A stretch of DNA of 32,932 bases from Akkermansiaceae bacterium UBA5689 (GTDB taxonomy: Bacteria > Verrucomicrobiota > Verrucomicrobiia > Verrucomicrobiales > Akkermansiaceae). The notes below the pieces were generated by a model that made no database searches, was not told where the DNA came from, and saw only the letters and a list, made by a program, of their open reading frames with translations. How positions within the stretch are numbered: position 1 is the stretch's first letter; each line of letters opens with the position of its first letter. The position numbers were made by a program, and so were the translations under genes. Positions 8,240 to 16,514 of the stretch are shown here, in pieces. The DNA lies in NCBI GenBank assembly GCA_002420305.1, contig DIHT01000018.1:1-32932 (forward strand), written 5' to 3'.

Positions 8240-8671
8240 TTAGTCTCGATGATCTTCAGGGTGGAATGCCTCAATGCTCGAGCAATAGGGGCCGAGGCGC
8301 TCAGAAGCTGCGTTCCTCACTCGAGTTGCAATCTCAAGCATCAGAATCGGAAGAAGAAGGGATGAGATCCGGCGCTCCATCACCTTTGAGGGTTCGCCGT
8401 CGTGGCTCGGAGGAGGGATTTCGTCCGGGCAGAGCACCGAAAGGATTGCCAGAAGTGCTCGTGGAGATCCACCATGCATGACGGTCAGAAGTTGTTCCCG
8501 CATCCAGCGGGTGCAGAAAAGCCAATAAGTCGCGTTGTTTTCTCGATCTTCAAAACTATCCACGATGTCATCCCAAAGAGAACTACTTCCGCTGTAGAGG
8601 ATTGGTTCGGTCTGGCGTGCAGCCTCTTCGACTGTGTCCAGAAGGAATTTGAAATGGCCCGGGATGTTCAT
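8240..8671 (-). CDS. Small hypothetical protein (143 aa), unrecognised
   Basis: The frame runs from ATG 8671 to a TAA at 8240. The protein is mostly helical in appearance, acidic at the C-terminus (FHPEDHRD), with many Trp, Arg and Leu residues in the middle, and no signal peptide or membrane segment. I recognise no domain. Amino-acid composition and the absence of a competing reading frame on the other strand support it being a real gene. No Shine-Dalgarno sequence precedes the ATG. It converges with the PLP enzyme gene, with a 39 bp gap. It could be a lineage-specific gene. Confidence 0.6.
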   Translation of the reverse strand: MNIPGHFKFLLDTVEEAARQTEPILYSGSSSLWDDIVDSFEDRENNATYWLFCTRWMREQLLTVMHGGSPRALLAILSVLCPDEIPPPSHDGEPSKVMERRISSLLLPILMLEIATRVRNAASERLGPYCSSIEAFHPEDHRD

Positions 8672-9138
8672 AATCGAAGGAGGTCGGTGTCTCTCTTACC
8701 GTAAAACGTGATAGCTAGTTTTTTATTCAGGTTTGATTCTAGTTTTGGTGGGTGACCGGCAGGAAGTGCAATGGTTTGGTCTAACCTACACGCAAGGCGG
8801 GAGGGAGGCTATCCACCTGTTCTGCTTTTCGCGGAATCGCTTCGCGCCACAGTCTTTTTGCAATTCCTGCTATTTTTCAGGAGTGAAAGCCCCTCTGGTT
8901 AGCCTGTTGGGACGTTCTCGCTGAGTAAGTTCTACCACTGCAAGGTTATGTTCCTGCTTCAACACCCTTACTCGGAAAGCAGGGTGAATTCCCAAGGCCG
9001 TTTGAACTCGAATTGCTCTGGAAAACCCATGAGATTGGCGATCTTTTTGGAGGAGTCGGTCGAGTGGCTCCCTCGTAGAAATCCAAGGTAGGGAGAGGCT
9101 GGGCCGTTCAGAGGGCCTGTTCTATGGGTTCTTATATT
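8672..9138. other. Gene-poor interval of about 470 bp
   Basis: No convincing gene is visible. A + strand frame of 63 codons (8733-8924) has poor composition. On the minus strand the hydrolase frame stays open for about 57 codons past its stop codon, ending at 8968, but its only standard start is an ATG at 9030, giving 20 residues. The minus-strand promoter of the small unknown gene should lie just above 8671. I see no repeat or tRNA. Confidence 0.5.
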
Positions 9139-10218
9139 TCAGGGGCGCTCCCAGATCTGAAGAAGCAAAGTGTCCCGGGGGACGCTTGGGATGGTGAGGG
9201 GGAAGACGGTGTCTTGATCGATCTCAATCCGGGGTCGAAAAGATTGAAAGGAGCCCGTCGAAGATCGTCGAATCTCAAAGCTGCCAGCTGGCAGATTTCG
9301 AACATTCAGGGTCAATTGCCGAGTTTCCGGATTGTAGCGATCGATGACAAGTTCGACTTCCGAGCCGCACCCGATGAGCCCTGAGCTGTTGTAACGGGAG
9401 ACAAACTCCCAGATCACTTCCTTTGAGAAAGAAGGCCATGAGTGAGGGCCATTTTGGATACGATAGTGCTCCACGGTGTGGCAGCCGTCCCCTTTGTCCC
9501 AGAGGTAACGGGTGACTCCTGGGGAGACTGTCGATGTGAGAGGAGATTTGTTCGCGCCATTCAGAGAGGACCAGTGGGCATTAAGGCTGGCAATGGAAAT
9601 AGAATACTGATTGCCGTTGTAGGGATTGTAAGAGTCCTCGGTTCCATGGATGGAGAGGATCCCGGTGCGATCCGTGGTGGAGCAATCTTCCAGCGTCCAC
9701 TCCCACATGCTCGCCGCGACCGAGGCGACGGCCGCGACTTGATCGCCGAGATAGCAGGCAAGATCCCACATGAGGTTGCCGCCCAGGGAGAAGCCGCAGG
9801 CGTATACCCGGGCGGGGTCTGCTGCGTAGTCTCTCACAAGCAAATCGATCATCGCCCTAGTAAATCCGATTTCATCAGTCCCGTTATCGTAAGGGCCCTC
9901 AGAGTTCCAGTGAGAGGAGCCCTCAAAGATTAAGCCCTGTGGGTAGACTGCGATGAACCGTTCAGAATCGGCGAGGGGTCGGAAGTCTGCGGTGAAGCGC
10001 ATCATGCCCTCGGCAGAGTCGTCACCGCCATGAAAGCAGAACAGGACGGGCAAGGATTCGGATGGCTGGAAGTCTTGGGGAAGATATACCAGGAGTTGCC
10101 TCTGGGTCCCGTCGACGGTGACGGATCTGGTCAGCGCATTCTGCGCATAAACGGCCCCGGAAGCGCTAAGAACGACTACGAAGAGGACTTTCAGTCTGGT
10201 AAAGAGTCTGGAGGCCAT
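9139..10218 (-). CDS. Secreted alpha/beta hydrolase, PHB depolymerase / LpqC-like esterase, with C-terminal beta module
   Basis: A signal peptide covers residues 1 to about 25 (hydrophobic core LKVLFVVVLSASG, cleavage after VYA). The catalytic triad of the alpha/beta-hydrolase fold is visible: Ser144 in GFSLGG, Asp195 in IHGTEDSYNPYNG, and His259 in NGPHSWPSF. LFCFHGGDD holds the oxyanion strand. This pattern is shared by the extracellular polyhydroxybutyrate depolymerase, feruloyl esterase and LpqC group, so the substrate is probably an ester of a polymer or plant/algal polysaccharide. Residues 287-359 form a separate beta-rich tail with a pattern like the tail of the lamin-tail protein at 19198. 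No obvious operon partner. Confidence 0.88.
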   Translation of the reverse strand: MASRLFTRLKVLFVVVLSASGAVYAQNALTRSVTVDGTQRQLLVYLPQDFQPSESLPVLFCFHGGDDSAEGMMRFTADFRPLADSERFIAVYPQGLIFEGSSHWNSEGPYDNGTDEIGFTRAMIDLLVRDYAADPARVYACGFSLGGNLMWDLACYLGDQVAAVASVAASMWEWTLEDCSTTDRTGILSIHGTEDSYNPYNGNQYSISIASLNAHWSSLNGANKSPLTSTVSPGVTRYLWDKGDGCHTVEHYRIQNGPHSWPSFSKEVIWEFVSRYNSSGLIGCGSEVELVIDRYNPETRQLTLNVRNLPAGSFEIRRSSTGSFQSFRPRIEIDQDTVFPLTIPSVPRDTLLLQIWERP

Positions 10219-10403
10219 CTGCTAGAGAGAGGATATGAGTTTTCGACTATTCATCAATTGTTGATTGGTGGAGTCAGGCATCAGGGGGCAAAAAGGTTAT
10301 CCGACGGTAGTAGAGAATAACCAAGATTCCTCCATAAAAATGGTTCTCAGTGACAAGGCTTTCCCAAATCTTCTTGCTGTGTATGCTCCGTGCGCCTCGA
10401 GAG

Positions 10404-10479
10404 GGGCCTGTAGCTCAGTGGTTAGAGCTGACGACTCATAATCGTTAGGTCGCGGGTTCGAGTCCCGCCGGGCCCACCA
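10404..10479 (+). tRNA. tRNA with CAU anticodon, best read as tRNA-Ile2 (lysidine type)
   Basis: A full cloverleaf can be folded: acceptor GGGCCTG with CGGGCCC, D arm GCTC/GAGC, anticodon stem GACGA/TCGTT with loop CTCATAA, T arm GCGGG/CCCGC, discriminator A and an encoded CCA at 10477-10479. The anticodon is CAT. The body resembles E. coli ileX, including GTGGTTAGAGC and GACTCATAATCG. The acceptor pairs C4-G69 and C5-G68 are reported determinants for the lysidine synthetase TilS. Elongator tRNA-Met is the alternative but fits less well. An MFS gene begins 7 bp further on. Confidence 0.93.
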
Positions 10480-10485
10480 TGGTTA

Positions 10486-11739
10486 TTGAGCGCTCGACAG
10501 TGGGGGTTTCCTCCCGATACTCCCGCCGTGTTTCGCCCTGGCATTGTTGGACATCGCTATTGGATTGCGGTGGTCTTTTGTCTTTTGGCTGCAGCTCCGG
10601 GGGCATGGCTTCCTGTTCTCTCTAACGTCCTTGAGTCTCGGGGGTGGGACCGCATGATCACATGGGCCTTTTTGGTTGGCCCTATTGCGGGAATGATCTC
10701 GCCCCTCTTGTTCAGTGCCCGTGCGGATCAAAGAATTCCTGCCGAGAAGCTGGTTGGATATATTATTACCGGTGGGGCAGTGTTCCTATGGGCCGCGTTC
10801 CGAGCCTTGGAAGCTGGCAGGCCAAACCTGTTTCTTCTTTTCATGATGATCAACGCTCTGATCTCCGCGCCTGCGTGGGGGCTTCTTACTACGATCGCGC
10901 TGAATAGCCTGGAAGATGAGCAGCGAAGCTTTGGGTTCTACAGGGTCTGGGGCACGATAGGCTGGGTGCTTGTGGGGTTGGCCGTCAGCTGGTTCGGGCT
11001 GGATGCCTCGACAAGGGTTGGAGATGTGGCCTTCAGCTTGCGAGTGATGGCGGGCCTCTGTGCGTTCCTCCTCCCTCACACTCCTCCGATGGCCAATGAT
11101 TCAAAGGGTTGGAAGAGTGCGCTTGGCTTGGACTCATTAAGCATCTTCAGGAATCGCGATCATAGGGTCTACCTTATCACTACGTTTCTCCTGTCAGTTC
11201 CGCTGGCGGCGTTTTACATGCATACCCCCATTCATCTCCGTGACCTGGGGTTTCGTTCAGTTGCAGCGGGTATGACTCTTGGGCAGGTGTTCGAGATCGC
11301 GGCGTTCTTGATGATGGGCTATTGGCTGAGAAGGGTAAGAATACGAACGCTGCTGATGGTGGCAATGGGCTGTGCAGTGGTCCGCTACTGCCTCTTTGCC
11401 ATGGGAGGGGTGATGCCTCATTACCTGTGGATCCTGGTCGGCCTTTCCCTCCATGGGATCTGCTGGACGTTTTTTTTCGAAACCGGACGAGTTTTCCTCA
11501 ACAGGAGGGTCGATCAACGCTTCAGAGCTCAGGTTCAGGCCCTTGTGACTTTCGCGTCTATGGGCCTCGGTTCACTGGTGGGGACACTGCTGTGTGGGAA
11601 ACTTTACGATTTGATGGTGGTGGAAGGCCTTGGAGGGTGGACGGTATACTGGGCGAGTCTTGCTGCGATGTGCCTTCTTATTTTACTCTACTTTGCCATG
11701 GGATATGAGGGCGCCGCTTCCAAAGCGAAAGAGACTTAG
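10486..11739 (+). CDS. MFS transporter, nucleoside:H+ symporter-like
   Basis: The 417-residue protein has about 12 hydrophobic segments, starting with YWIAVVFCLLAAAPGAWLP. The FGFYRVWGTIGWVLVGLA segment and the GPIAGMISPLLFSARADQ loop match the MFS group that contains NupG/XapB nucleoside permeases and the MFS_1-like family. The substrate is unproven. The start is uncertain: TTG at 10486 lies 7 bp after the tRNA, and GTG at 10528 would give 403 residues. Both leave the first membrane helix intact. There is room for neither an independent promoter nor a leader between the tRNA and TTG 10486, so read-through from the tRNA promoter is likely. It converges with mtnA across 60 bp. Confidence 0.83.
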   Translation: MSARQWGFPPDTPAVFRPGIVGHRYWIAVVFCLLAAAPGAWLPVLSNVLESRGWDRMITWAFLVGPIAGMISPLLFSARADQRIPAEKLVGYIITGGAVFLWAAFRALEAGRPNLFLLFMMINALISAPAWGLLTTIALNSLEDEQRSFGFYRVWGTIGWVLVGLAVSWFGLDASTRVGDVAFSLRVMAGLCAFLLPHTPPMANDSKGWKSALGLDSLSIFRNRDHRVYLITTFLLSVPLAAFYMHTPIHLRDLGFRSVAAGMTLGQVFEIAAFLMMGYWLRRVRIRTLLMVAMGCAVVRYCLFAMGGVMPHYLWILVGLSLHGICWTFFFETGRVFLNRRVDQRFRAQVQALVTFASMGLGSLVGTLLCGKLYDLMVVEGLGGWTVYWASLAAMCLLILLYFAMGYEGAASKAKET

Positions 11740-11799
11740 GCCCCTTGCAATGGCATGACGATCGGCAAGATGTAGGGAAGGAGTCTTTTTGGAGAGATC

Positions 11800-12903
11800 T
11801 TAGACCCTTGAATCCTCGGGGAAGAGTATGTTGATCGATTTTTGGTCGGCATTGCAAACTCCGCGCTCGGTGATCAGACCCGTAATGAGGCGTGCAGGAG
11901 TGACGTCAAAGGCAGGGTTGAGGATGGGGGAATTCGGGTTAACGATTTGGACCTCTTCCAGCGCTCCTTCGCGTGTTCTTCCTTCGACATAGGCGATCTC
12001 GGAGCCGTCGCGCTCCTCGATAGGGATCTCGCGAAGGGAATCTTCACAACTCCAATCGAAGGTAGAGGAAGGAAGGGTCACGTAGAAAGGAATCCCGTTA
12101 TCAGAGGCTGCAAGAGCTTTGTGATACGTCCCAATCTTGTTAGCCACGTCGCCCTTCCCCGTGGTTCTATCCGTGCCAGTTATCACGATGTCAACCATCT
12201 CATGTTGCATGAGGTGGCCACCCGCATTATCCGCAATGATGGTGTGGGGAACACCCTCGTTTTGAAGCTCCCAGGCAGTGAGGCGGGCTCCTTGATTTCT
12301 CGGCCGCGTCTCATCGACCCAGACGTGAACTGGAATCCCGGCGCGATGAGCCGCATAAATTGGGGCTGTGGCAGAGCCCCAGTCGGAAAAGGCCAGCCAC
12401 CCCGCGTTGCAGTGCGTTAAAATTTGCACGGGTTCCTCGGTCGACTTCTCTGCATGAATCGCGGAGAGAAGGGGAAGGCCGTGCTGCCCGATCTGTTCAC
12501 ACCATAAGGCATCTTCATCGGCAATGGACTCAGCTGAAGCCAGCGAGGCGCTTTCCCAGTCCTGCGGCGAAACGCTCGAGATCGTAGCGAGTTGGCGCTC
12601 GACGGCCCAAGCGAGATTCCGCGCGGTGGGTCTGGTCTTAACAAGGGCGTTAGCGAGTGTTCGGAGAAGCTCTATGCTGCCCTGAGCCTCGTGCGCGGCC
12701 AGCCACATTCCGTAGGCTGCGAGGACTCCTATACAGCCTGCTCCTCGGACATGCATGTCGCGGATCGCTGTCGCTGTGGACTCTACAGAGGCAAGATTCT
12801 CAATACAAAAGTCCCAGGGGAGGTGACGCTGGTCAATGATATGAACAAGGCGTCGCGAGTTATCACTCCAAACGGTCCGGTAGGTCTGGCCATCGACTCG
12901 CAT
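11800..12903 (-). CDS. mtnA: S-methyl-5-thioribose-1-phosphate isomerase
   Basis: MtnA converts methylthioribose-1-phosphate to methylthioribulose-1-phosphate in the methionine salvage pathway. The active-site cysteine is Cys165 in ILTHCNAG and the catalytic aspartate is Asp245 in GTDRTTGKGDVANKIGTY. DETRPRNQGARLTAWEL and NPAFDVTPARLITG are further family signatures. The frame is open upstream to 13029, but the ATG at 12903 gives 367 residues, the family length, with MRVDGQTYRTVWSD as a normal start. The loop RGAGCIGVLAAYG differs from the more usual RGAPAIG form. No other salvage gene is adjacent. It is divergent from the heme protein gene. Confidence 0.95.
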   Translation of the reverse strand: MRVDGQTYRTVWSDNSRRLVHIIDQRHLPWDFCIENLASVESTATAIRDMHVRGAGCIGVLAAYGMWLAAHEAQGSIELLRTLANALVKTRPTARNLAWAVERQLATISSVSPQDWESASLASAESIADEDALWCEQIGQHGLPLLSAIHAEKSTEEPVQILTHCNAGWLAFSDWGSATAPIYAAHRAGIPVHVWVDETRPRNQGARLTAWELQNEGVPHTIIADNAGGHLMQHEMVDIVITGTDRTTGKGDVANKIGTYHKALAASDNGIPFYVTLPSSTFDWSCEDSLREIPIEERDGSEIAYVEGRTREGALEEVQIVNPNSPILNPAFDVTPARLITGLITERGVCNADQKSINILFPEDSRV

Positions 12904-13038
12904 GCCTGATGCTGGGGGGGCTTGCGAACCGCGCCAAGCCCGAATGGAAGCGGATATCACCGATATAGATGACCAAGGCAACTTGCCTGCCAATGAGCGC
13001 GAGCTTGCGCGTGAGTCTCTGGTCTGCAAGCTGGGGAG

Positions 13039-16000
13039 ATGAAACCCTCTCTCTGGTCATTACCCATCCTGTTTCTGGTGGCCGAGGCGACGATTGCTGC
13101 CGAGAAAGCGAAGCCTCTGTATATCAGTCCGATTGTTACTGCTCAAACCCCGGGGCACGCGGTCTCCATGGATGTCGATCTGAAGGGGTCTCGCTCTCTC
13201 TTTCTCGTGGTGGATGAAACCGGGGATGGCTACGGATGTGACTGGGCAGATTGGATCGAACCTCGATTAGTCGGTCCCAAGGGAACCCTGAAGTTGACGG
13301 ATCTGAAATGGAAGGCGGCCTTCGCAGGATGGGGGAGCGTGAAAATGAACCGGAGTGCAGGAGGGCAACCGATGGTAGTAGATGGAAAGCCTGTCGCCAA
13401 CGGGATAGGAACCCATGCTCCTTCCACGATCATCTATGACGTGCCAGAAGGTTATCATCGTTTGGTGGCCGGAGGAGGGCTGGACCAGGGTGGGGTTGGG
13501 CAGCAGGGAGGAAAGACAAGTAGCGTGCGCTTTCTCGTCTTTAACGAGAAACCGGGAGCCGGGAATTCGGCAACCGGGGAAGAGACTGAGGTGCCTGTGG
13601 AGCGCTTCGTCGTGCCCGAGGATTTGGAAGTCACCGTATGGGCCCAGTCGCCTTTGTTCAGAAATCCGACCAATATGGACTTCGATCATCATGGTCGGGC
13701 GTGGGTCGCGGAGGGAGTAAACTACCGGGGTGCACGGAGAGATGGAGAAGGGGATCGGATTATGGTTGTCGAAGATACGGATGGTGACGGCAAGGCGGAT
13801 AAGTCTCATGTGTTTGTGCAGGAGAAAGCACTTCAGTCGCCCTTGGGCGTCGCAGTGTTCGATAATGTGGTGGTGGTTTCGCAGCCGCCCGACCTGCTTG
13901 TTTATACGGATGTCGACCGTAATCAGGTGTTCGATCCCGCAAAGGATAAACGGGAAGTCCTCCTAACTGGTTTCAACGGGAAGAATCATGACCATAGCCT
14001 CCATTCGGTGGTCGCTGGGCCCGATGGAAAATGGTACTTCAATCAAGGAAACATGGGGGCCCAGTTCACGGATCGCTCCAACAAGACCTTCAGGATTGGG
14101 AGTCCGTATTCGATGCGCCAGATCGCAGGGCATAAGAGCGATGATGGTCACGTCTATCTTGGTGGTTTTTCGGTCCGCATGAATCCCGATGGCTCTCATT
14201 GTGAGATTATTGGGCACAATTACCGCAATAGTTATGAGCAGATCATTACCTCCCTCGGGGATCTGTTCCAGAATGACAACGACGATCCTCCGGCCTGCCG
14301 GACGAGCTGGGTGATGGAATATGGGAATGCGGGGTTCGCCTCCAATGATGGACTACGTTCATGGGGAGCGGATCGGCGCCCAGGACAAGATACTCCCACA
14401 GCCGAGTGGCGACAAGATGACCCGGGGAGTATGCCGCCGGGAGATGTCTACGGAGGGGGAGCACCGACCGGGATTACGTTCTACGAGAACGGCGCCTTAC
14501 CAGAAAAGTATAACGGTCTTCTTCTCAGTTGTGAGTCCGCGAAGAATGTTATCTTCGGATACCGGCCAGAACTTCAAGAAGCGGGATTTAAGATGGAGCG
14601 CACGGAGTTCATGACCTCGAATCCTGAGCGCAAGTGGGCCGGTGCGGATTTTAAGGGGCGATCAAACCGTGATATTAATACGTGGTTTCGACCAGCTGAT
14701 GTGACGGTTGGACCGGATGGAGCGATCTATGTGGCGGACTGGTTTGATCCACGGGTTGGAGGACATGGGACTTCGGATCGGACACTTTCGGGGACTATCT
14801 ACCGGGTGGCTCCCAAGGGTTTCAAGCCGGTGGTGCCGAAATTGAATCTCAACACTCAGACGGGACAGATAGCCGCTCTTAGAAGTCCAGCCATCAACAC
14901 CCGCTACCTCGGCTTCTCAAGGCTCAAGGAGGCTGGGGAAGAATCCATTGTTCCCCTTGTTCAGCTGGCCAAGGATAGCAATCCCTATGTTGCTGCCCGG
15001 GCTATATGGATCCTTGCTCAGCTCGGCGGGACAGCTGAGCGGGCGCTCTCCATGCTCTTGGAGGCCGAATTCAAGGGAGGTGGAACTCCCCAGACTCGGA
15101 TCGTGGCCTTCAGAGCCTTTCGGCGTGCCAACCATCCGGGAATGATGGATCTGGCCCGGCGTCTGGCAGTGGATCCCTCTCCAGCAGTTCGCCGGGAGGT
15201 CGCCTTCTATCTGCGCAATGAAGAGGCCAACCCATCAGTGGTCTCCATCCTCGTGGAGCTCGCTAAACGTTATGATGGCAAGGATCGCACTTATTTGGAG
15301 GCCTTTGGCACCGGAGCGACCGGCAAGGAGGCAGCGGTTTATGCAGCTCTTGTAAAGGATACCAAGTCGTCCGACTGGAATCAAGCGACGGCAGGAGCAG
15401 TCTGGCGCCTGATGACTGCAGCAGCGATACCAGCCCTGCAAGAGCGTGTCTTCAATCGGAAGCTACCAGTCGCGGACCGGAGCCAAGCCCTTGAGTCCAT
15501 CGCTTTCGTCAGGAGTGGGAGCGCGCCTAACGCAATGGTGGATATTGCCAATTTTGCTCAGGAAAAGGAACTGGCGGATCGTGCTGCCTTCTGGGTGAAG
15601 TGGAATAGTGACCGTTGGTGGAAGTCCTACAAGCCTGGTGACAAACTCAAAGGGGGGAATGCGAAACAAAAACTGGTCTCGGTTGTGATCCCGGAGGAGC
15701 AGGGACCTTCTAAGTTACCGCCGGTTGCTGAAATTCTGAAATTGAAGGGAGATGTCACCAGAGGCAAGGCGGTCGCAGGCCGTTGTATCAGCTGTCATGT
15801 CATCGGGGACCTCGGTCTCGATGTAGGTCCCAATCTGACGGGCTTTGGTAAGCGCTTCCCAGCTGATGTGGTGGCAAGGGCCATAGTGGAGCCTTCAGCA
15901 GAGATTTCACTCGGGTTTGAAGGGCAGCATTTGAGAACCCATAAAGATGAACTTGATATCATGGGTGTTGTTCTGGCCGATGGCGATCCGGTCATCATCA

Positions 16001-16155
16001 GGTCGATGGGTGGTATCACCCAGTCGATTCCAGCGAGCGATTTGAAATCACGACAACCTATGAAGCGATCTCTCATGCTGTCCGCGGATCAACTGGGCCT
16101 GACGGCTCAGGATGTTGCCGACGTTGTGGAGTATCTTCGGAGCTCTGAAGAGTAA
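13039..16155 (+). CDS. Secreted PVC-type membrane-bound dehydrogenase with NPCBM-like, HEAT-repeat and cytochrome c domains
   Basis: This 1038-residue protein starts with a signal peptide (WSLPILFLVAEATIAA). Four regions follow. About 25-175 is a beta-rich NPCBM/NEW2-like carbohydrate-binding domain (ANGIGTHAPSTIIYDVPEGY). About 190-600 is a PVC-type putative membrane-bound dehydrogenase propeller (NMDFDHHGRAWVAEGVNYRG, DLFQNDNDDPP, GAIYVADWFDPRVGGHG). About 610-860 has alpha-helical HEAT-like repeats. The C-terminus from about 895 is a Planctomycetes/Verrucomicrobia-type heme-binding domain with CISCH at 916-920. Such proteins are thought to oxidise sugars or polysaccharides outside the cytoplasm and pass electrons to a c-type heme. 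A GGGGAG sequence precedes the ATG. The substrate is unknown. Confidence 0.93.
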   Translation: MKPSLWSLPILFLVAEATIAAEKAKPLYISPIVTAQTPGHAVSMDVDLKGSRSLFLVVDETGDGYGCDWADWIEPRLVGPKGTLKLTDLKWKAAFAGWGSVKMNRSAGGQPMVVDGKPVANGIGTHAPSTIIYDVPEGYHRLVAGGGLDQGGVGQQGGKTSSVRFLVFNEKPGAGNSATGEETEVPVERFVVPEDLEVTVWAQSPLFRNPTNMDFDHHGRAWVAEGVNYRGARRDGEGDRIMVVEDTDGDGKADKSHVFVQEKALQSPLGVAVFDNVVVVSQPPDLLVYTDVDRNQVFDPAKDKREVLLTGFNGKNHDHSLHSVVAGPDGKWYFNQGNMGAQFTDRSNKTFRIGSPYSMRQIAGHKSDDGHVYLGGFSVRMNPDGSHCEIIGHNYRNSYEQIITSLGDLFQNDNDDPPACRTSWVMEYGNAGFASNDGLRSWGADRRPGQDTPTAEWRQDDPGSMPPGDVYGGGAPTGITFYENGALPEKYNGLLLSCESAKNVIFGYRPELQEAGFKMERTEFMTSNPERKWAGADFKGRSNRDINTWFRPADVTVGPDGAIYVADWFDPRVGGHGTSDRTLSGTIYRVAPKGFKPVVPKLNLNTQTGQIAALRSPAINTRYLGFSRLKEAGEESIVPLVQLAKDSNPYVAARAIWILAQLGGTAERALSMLLEAEFKGGGTPQTRIVAFRAFRRANHPGMMDLARRLAVDPSPAVRREVAFYLRNEEANPSVVSILVELAKRYDGKDRTYLEAFGTGATGKEAAVYAALVKDTKSSDWNQATAGAVWRLMTAAAIPALQERVFNRKLPVADRSQALESIAFVRSGSAPNAMVDIANFAQEKELADRAAFWVKWNSDRWWKSYKPGDKLKGGNAKQKLVSVVIPEEQGPSKLPPVAEILKLKGDVTRGKAVAGRCISCHVIGDLGLDVGPNLTGFGKRFPADVVARAIVEPSAEISLGFEGQHLRTHKDELDIMGVVLADGDPVIIRSMGGITQSIPASDLKSRQPMKRSLMLSADQLGLTAQDVADVVEYLRSSEE

Positions 16156-16215
16156 ACCGTGGGGAGGCCGACAAGGTGGAACGCCTTCGCTACAAGGTAG
16201 GGCGACCCCGCCACC

Positions 16216-16287
16216 TAGGCCCGCAGGGAATCGAACCCCGATCTGTGGTACCGGAAACCACCGTTCTATCCGTTGAACTACAGGCCC
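16216..16287 (-). tRNA. tRNA-Arg(CCG)
   Basis: On the minus strand the acceptor is GGGCCTG/CGGGCCT (with a G1-U72 wobble), the D stem GTTC/GAAC, the anticodon stem GTGGT/ACCAC with loop TTCCGGT (anticodon CCG), and the T arm CGGGG/CCCTG with the standard TTCGATT loop. The total is 72 nt with discriminator A. No CCA is encoded (GGT follows), unlike the two other tRNAs here. It reads the arginine codon CGG. Confidence 0.95.
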
Positions 16288-16514
16288 GCGGTAGGAGTCG
16301 ACTACCTCTAGGCGCTTAGACTCCGTGCGTGGAGGCCCGCGCTTGCGCACTGGCCGGCAGCAGTCTTGCTTCTATCGCGACGGAATCAAGGCTGGAATGG
16401 GATCCTATGCTTTCCCGGTGCGATGCCAGAAATCGTCAGGAAGCCGGTGGGTTTGAAGGAGTGAAGGCGTGGACCGAGTAATTCCAAGGGGCATCACTGA
16501 GGGGTTAAGCACGG

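Noticed and set aside
8733..8924. 63-codon frame on the + strand in the gene-poor interval
   Set aside because: Unusual composition (many Phe, Cys, Gln, Arg), no ribosome site and no recognisable feature; most likely chance.
16156..16215. Possible long hairpin GTGGGG...CCCCGCCAC between the heme protein and tRNA-Arg
   Set aside because: The pairing is imperfect with a very large loop and no T tract; it could be chance in GC-rich sequence.
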